Shown piece by piece: positions 60,762 through 64,000 of a stretch of 64,000 nt of DNA. The notes beneath the pieces are model-generated. The model searched no databases, was not told where the DNA came from, and saw nothing but the letters and a program-made list of their open reading frames with translations. How positions within the stretch are numbered: position 1 is the stretch's first letter; the number at the start of each line of letters is the position of its first letter. The stretch comes from Thalassobaculum_A sp040219615 (GTDB lineage Bacteria; Pseudomonadota; Alphaproteobacteria; Thalassobaculales; Thalassobaculaceae): NCBI RefSeq assembly GCF_040219615.1, contig NZ_JAVJSE010000014.1, positions 190,489-254,488 on the forward strand, given 5' to 3'. Both the position numbers and the translations under genes were made by a program.

Positions 60762-61319
60762 TCAGGCACCCGCTCCCGCCAGGGCGTGGACGCGGATGTC
60801 GCCGGCGCCGTGCCGGGCCAGGATGTCGCGTGCCCTGGCTTCCTCGGACGGATCGCGCAGCCTGACCCAGAGCAGGATCCCGCCGCGTTCGAGCTGCCGG
60901 CGCAGGAACGCCTCGTGCTGCTTGTCGAGGGCGCCGGTGACCCCTTCCGCCAGCGCCACCGCGCCGCCGCCGGCGACGGCGGCCCCGACGATCGCCGTCA
61001 GGGCGGCACCGCCGGTCAGGATGGTCGCGCCCGAGGCGGCGAACGCGGCGATCACGCCCGCCATGCCGGCGGCCAGAGTCCGGGTCTGCCGCATGTCCGG
61101 CCCGGTGGTCACCGCCCCGGTGTCCGTGTCCGGTTCGCCGGCCAGCTTTTTCGGGTCGTCGACGTCGCCGGCCTGCGGGATCAGGTGGTGCTGCGCCAGC
61201 ACGCTCAGTTCGGAACGGTCCCAGCCGGCGCTGGTGATCCCGGCGATCGCCGCCTCCAGCGCCTCCGGCGAGGGCATGGTGCCGACGATTTCGAGGTTCG
61301 ATCGGTCGGTTCCGGTCAT
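60762..61319 (-). CDS. YflT-like general-stress protein with glycine-rich membrane segment
   Basis: Protein of 185 residues. N-terminal LEIVGTMPSPEALEAAIAGITSAGWDRSELSVLAQHH resembles the YflT/heat-induced stress fold (repeat detecting a beta-alpha pair). A central AAGMAGVIAAFAASGATILTGGAALTAIVGAAVAGGGAVALAEG is a long Gly/Ala-rich hydrophobic stretch, then a second repeat GGILLWVRLRDPSEEARARDILARHGAGDIRVH. This fold-hydrophobic-fold plan is common in alphaproteobacterial stress proteins of unknown action. It may sit in the membrane. Confidence 0.65.
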   Translation of the reverse strand: MTGTDRSNLEIVGTMPSPEALEAAIAGITSAGWDRSELSVLAQHHLIPQAGDVDDPKKLAGEPDTDTGAVTTGPDMRQTRTLAAGMAGVIAAFAASGATILTGGAALTAIVGAAVAGGGAVALAEGVTGALDKQHEAFLRRQLERGGILLWVRLRDPSEEARARDILARHGAGDIRVHALAGAGA

Positions 61320-61370
61320 TTTCGTCGCCTTTCGGGATTGGCTTCGAGAACGGGCGGAGGGGCTCCGTTG

Positions 61371-61997
61371 CTAGAGCTTCGACTTCATCGCGATCTCGCG
61401 CCGGCGGCGCGAGGCGGGATTGGGCCGGTCGAGCGGCTCATGCGCCGCGCGGCCGTCGACATACAGCGTCGGGCCTTCGGCGTAGGTGTTCAGCACGCCC
61501 TGTTCGGCTGTGGGGGCGCGAACCGCTGTGACGACCAGCCGTCGCCGCATGACCTCGTCGGCGACCGGCGGAACCGCGGCCGGCAGCGGCAGTGGCTCGC
61601 TGTCCGCTCCCGCGCGGTCGGCCTCGTCGAACGACAGGATGCCGACCAGCAGGTGGGCCCGGTCGACCACGCAGAAATGACTGATCTCCGTGCGGGCGGC
61701 GATCGCCGCCCCGAGGACCAGCGGGTCGTCGACATACAGGAACGGCACGGTCGAGCGCATGCCGTCGAGCACGGTGCGGCCTCCGGTTCCGGCCTCGGCG
61801 TCGAGCAGCCTCAGCGACAGCACCCCGACGATGGCGTCGCCGTCGACCACCGGCGCGAACGGCATGCCTGCCGCGTGCATGCGCGCCAGCGCCTCGGCCA
61901 TGGCGTTGTCCGGATGCACGATGACGTCCGGCGGCCAGGTCACATGGTCGCCCGCCAGCGGGCCGGCAGGGTCCGGGGGGCCGGGAATGCCCGTCAT
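61371..61997 (-). CDS. CBS-domain protein
   Basis: Protein of 208 residues. The first CBS motif is MAEALARMHAAGMPFAPVVDGDAIVGVLSLRLL (about 33-65), then a second AAIAARTEISHFCVVDRAHLLVGILSFDEA near 108. The pair forms a nucleotide-binding Bateman module (AMP, ATP or SAM). The C-terminal 60 residues are basic with Arg repeats (RRRREIAMKSKL). Start at MTGIPGPPDP. It lies between the stress-like and SYLF genes, so general stress response is a fair guess. Confidence 0.8.
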   Translation of the reverse strand: MTGIPGPPDPAGPLAGDHVTWPPDVIVHPDNAMAEALARMHAAGMPFAPVVDGDAIVGVLSLRLLDAEAGTGGRTVLDGMRSTVPFLYVDDPLVLGAAIAARTEISHFCVVDRAHLLVGILSFDEADRAGADSEPLPLPAAVPPVADEVMRRRLVVTAVRAPTAEQGVLNTYAEGPTLYVDGRAAHEPLDRPNPASRRRREIAMKSKL

Positions 61998-62008
61998 CGC
62001 CGGTGCTC

Positions 62009-62698
62009 CTACCGCCGGGACAGGGCGGACTGCAGGCCGGCGGCGCCCGAGGCGGTCACGGTACGGCCGATCAGGATGTCCCTGGTCGTGGTCCCCGCGC
62101 CGTAGTAGGCGGCGTTCTTCTCCGGATTCGGGCGGATCAGCGTGCCGTCGAGCGCGCCGCCGCCGAACAGGCCCTTCGAGCGCGAGAACGCGACCATGTC
62201 GGCCTTGTCGAGCGAGCCGACCGAGCTGGCGCTCGCCCCGCCGCCGACCTCGCCGACCGAGATGCTGGCGTCGGCGCCGACCTTGAACTGGTCGGTCAGC
62301 AACGCGTTCACGCCCTTCTCGGTCATGATGGCGATCAGCACGCGCTTGGACTCGGCACCGACCTGCAGCCCGATGCTGCCGCCGGCCATCGAGTAGAACG
62401 CCGGCGCGCTCCAGCCGCCGTCCATGGTCCGGGTCAGCATGACGCCGTCGCCGAACTCGCCGCCGACGATGAAGCCGGCCTTCAGCAGCTGCGGGACGAT
62501 CAGGACCGCCTTGGCCTTCTGCATGTACGGGGCGAAGTCGCCGTAGCGCTCCTCGGCCTTCAGCTCGGTCACGACGGCCGCGGCCCGGTCGACCAGCGCC
62601 TGCGGCGTCTCCGCCTCCTGCGCGATGCTGCCGCCGACCGGCAGCAGGCTTCCGGCCATCAGGGCCAGGGCCCCGAGAACGAAGGTGGATCGACGCAT
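62009..62698 (-). CDS. SYLF-domain (Ysc84-like) lipid-binding exported protein
   Basis: Protein of 229 residues. Signal peptide MRRSTFVLGALALMAGSLLPVGGSIAQ; the SYLF core is AKAVLIVPQLLKAGFIVGGEFGDGVMLTR near 67, then FYSMAGGSIGLQVGAESKRVLIAIMTEKGVNAL and ADASISVGEVGGGASASS. SYLF proteins bind phosphoinositides or lipids and in bacteria are periplasmic or lipid-associated with unknown duty. ATG 62698 follows a short gap of no visible features. The gene is 11 bp upstream of the CBS gene on the same strand. Confidence 0.85.
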   Translation of the reverse strand: MRRSTFVLGALALMAGSLLPVGGSIAQEAETPQALVDRAAAVVTELKAEERYGDFAPYMQKAKAVLIVPQLLKAGFIVGGEFGDGVMLTRTMDGGWSAPAFYSMAGGSIGLQVGAESKRVLIAIMTEKGVNALLTDQFKVGADASISVGEVGGGASASSVGSLDKADMVAFSRSKGLFGGGALDGTLIRPNPEKNAAYYGAGTTTRDILIGRTVTASGAAGLQSALSRR

Positions 62699-62843
62699 GA
62701 CATGGCCTCTCGGTTCGAATTGCTTGACGGGAAACGCCTGGATCGGGCGCCGGGTTGCCTCCCGGACCGCAGGCGCCGTGCACGCAGCCGAGCACGGCCT
62801 GAAGGGACCGGCCAGATCAATGACCCGGCCGGGCGGGTCCGGG

Positions 62844-63263
62844 CTATACCTCGGTCTCCGCCATCGAACACAGCAGCGTCCACTGCTCGTCGGTGACCGG
62901 CACCACCGACAGCCGCGACTGGCGGACCAGCGCGAAGCCCTCGAGCCGCGGCTCGGCCTTGATGTCGGCCAGGGTCACCGGCCTGTTCACCGGCTTGACC
63001 GCCTTGATGGTCACCATCCCGAAGCGGCCGGATTCGTCGGTCGGGTCCGGGTGGTAGGTCTCGATCACCTCGACGATGCCGACGATCCGCTTCTCGTCGA
63101 CCGAGTGATAGAAGAAGCCGCGGTCGCCGACGACCATGGCCTTCATGTTGTTGGCCGCCTGGTGGTTGCGGACCCCGTTCCAGCCCTCGCCCGCCGCGCC
63201 CTTGGCCAGCTGGTCGTCCCACGACCACGCCCCGGGCTCGGACTTGAACAGCCAATACGCCAT
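62844..63263 (-). CDS. EVE-domain protein
   Basis: PUA-like EVE protein of 139 residues beginning MAYWLFKSEPGAWSWDDQLAKGAAGEGWNGVRNHQAANNMKAM, the family N-terminus with the conserved WNGVRN motif, then GDRGFFYHSV and GIVEVIETYHPDPTDESGRFGMVTIKAVK. EVE domains bind modified cytosines or RNA nucleosides, and many bacterial ones sit in housekeeping operons. It is 14 bp upstream of the YciI-like gene's stop region on the same strand (order YciI then EVE). Confidence 0.9.
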   Translation of the reverse strand: MAYWLFKSEPGAWSWDDQLAKGAAGEGWNGVRNHQAANNMKAMVVGDRGFFYHSVDEKRIVGIVEVIETYHPDPTDESGRFGMVTIKAVKPVNRPVTLADIKAEPRLEGFALVRQSRLSVVPVTDEQWTLLCSMAETEV

Positions 63264-63277
63264 CGCCCGCCTCCCGT

Positions 63278-63574
63278 TCAGCCGGCCACGGCCGGGTTGA
63301 AGAACGCCTTGCGCCAGCGGGTGATCCGCACGCTCTCGAACAGGCCGGCCTTGGCGAACGGGTCGTCGTCGGCGAACGCCCGGGCCGCCGCGGCGTCCGG
63401 CGCGTCGATGATCAGCACCGAGCCGAGCATGGCCTCGCCGTCCTCGCCGAGCTGGGCGCCGCCGACCAGGATCCGGTCCTCGCGGGCCTTCAGGTACTCG
63501 ATATGCGCCGGGCGATGCGCCATCCGCAGGTCCATCGAGTCCGGCTTGTCGATACAGTAGATGGCGTAGAGCAT
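63278..63574 (-). CDS. YciI-family protein
   Basis: Small protein of 98 residues with the YciI fold: MLYAIYCIDKPDSMDLRMAHRPAHIEYLKA, with the conserved His in AHRPAHIEY, and DEVLVGG-like RILVGGAQLGEDGEAMLGSVLIIDAPDAAAARAFADDDPFAKAGLFESVRI. Members are ferredoxin-like dimers of uncertain enzymatic role. ATG 63574 has GGAGAG 6 bp upstream; 63586 is an alternative that adds MERA. It is encoded just before the EVE gene. Confidence 0.87.
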   Translation of the reverse strand: MLYAIYCIDKPDSMDLRMAHRPAHIEYLKAREDRILVGGAQLGEDGEAMLGSVLIIDAPDAAAARAFADDDPFAKAGLFESVRITRWRKAFFNPAVAG

Positions 63575-63681
63575 CGCTCTCTCCATGGTCGCGCTTCCGT
63601 CGCGCCGAACGCTAGCCGATCGTATGCCGCGGCGAAAGCGCCGGCGCCGCTCCGGCCGTTTCGGTGTCAGGCGGTCCCGCA

Positions 63682-63826
63682 GGTTCTGGTGACAGCGCAT
63701 TTAATTCACGACTGGCGGGGCGGTTCTGGTGACAGTGCATTTAATTTACGACTGACGGGCAGTTCGAGGCGAGCATGGTGGCTCGGCGGTCTGGCCCAGT
63801 GGCCGGCAGATAAATGCACTGTCACC
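63682..63826. repeat. tandem 38 bp direct repeat plus inverted copy near an IS element
   Basis: GGTTCTGGTGACAG(C/T)GCATTTAATT... occurs at 63682-63719 and again at 63722-63759 (40 bp period). A perfect 16 bp inverted match of GGTGACAGTGCATTTA (63728-63743) lies at 63811-63826. These look like insertion-sequence ends or relics of repeated insertion. No protein gene is supported between 63575 and 63867. Confidence 0.55.
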
Positions 63827-63867
63827 GAAATATGTTTTAAAATACGGTGAAAGTGCACTCGGCGGTG

Positions 63868-64000
63868 TCAATTTTGAAGTGCAACGTTCTGTGGCGTGGT
63901 CTGATCATCGGCGACTAGTTTTCGGAAGACCTCGTTTGGGGTGAGGAAGTCGAGGATTTTCCGGGGTCTGTCGTTGAGGCGCTCGGCAATGTCATTGAGG
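63868..64000 (-). mobile_element. IS30-like transposase, C-terminal part (cut by window edge)
   Basis: The minus frame reads LNDIAERLNDRPRKILDFLTPNEVFRKLV, then DDQTTPQNVALQN and stop at 63868. RLNxRPRKxLxFxTPxEVF is the C-terminal signature of IS30-family DDE transposases. Its 5' part lies beyond the window. Lower GC than the flanking host genes fits a mobile origin. The element's own inverted-repeat end probably lies just left of the stop. Confidence 0.8.

Overview
The window is high-GC DNA whose protein families (PraR/PhrR-like XRE regulator, OpgH/OpgC, TAXI-TRAP transporter, fused oligopeptide ABC ATPases, divergent pterin-synthase homologue, ECF-type sigma fragment) fit an alphaproteobacterium, most likely Rhodospirillales-like. 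Species cannot be read from the sequence. I saw no rRNA, tRNA or CRISPR array. About 62 genes are supported; many are coupled by 1-4 bp stop/start overlaps.

Layout. 1-4.8 kb: 3' end of a sigma-factor-like gene, a proline-racemase-family enzyme, a glycine-zipper surface protein, and an esterase coupled to OpgC. 5.0-6.9 kb: OpgH (osmoregulated glucan synthesis). 7.2-12.1 kb: creatininase-family amidohydrolase, RibD-like reductase, methyltransferase, glycosyltransferase, 6-pyruvoyl-tetrahydropterin-synthase-like protein and MDR dehydrogenase, which together look like an undescribed GTP/pterin-type pathway. 12.1-17.2 kb: Nudix hydrolase, then a MarR regulator divergent from two QueG/RdhA-like double [4Fe-4S] proteins and a CoA ligase, with a clear operator palindrome. 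17.2-23.8 kb: acyltransferase, Fe(II) dioxygenase, two unknown proteins, a probable small RNA, a desaturase, an enzyme relic and an iron-type alcohol dehydrogenase. 23.8-27.4 kb: a coupled sulfotransfer cluster. 27.4-32.7 kb: HAD and VOC proteins, a PhnD-like protein coupled to an XRE regulator with its own operator, a second desaturase and a DAO-type oxidoreductase. 33-37.2 kb: PraR-like regulator, then a lower-GC stretch with a tiny RTX-like protein, a methyltransferase and a TPR-glycosyltransferase. 37.3-43.1 kb: complete oligopeptide-type ABC transporter. 43.4-49.4 kb: divergent coupled operon of iron-ADH-like protein, acetyltransferase, small-molecule kinase, active-site-altered enolase homologue, D-2-hydroxyacid dehydrogenase and D-threonine-aldolase-like enzyme. 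49.4-52.5 kb: two paralogous pentapeptide-repeat proteins around a small protein. 52.6-57.0 kb: RND efflux pump with adaptor. 57.1-59.9 kb: TAXI-TRAP transporter. 60.7-63.6 kb: small stress or housekeeping genes. The right edge enters an IS30-like transposase.

The strongest candidates for undescribed biology are the pterin-type cluster (7.25-12.05 kb), the kinase/enolase-like operon beside the peptide importer (43.4-49.4 kb), and the QueG-like/CoA-ligase cluster under a MarR regulator (12.75-17.2 kb). Head-to-head REP-like repeats occur at four intergenic loci.
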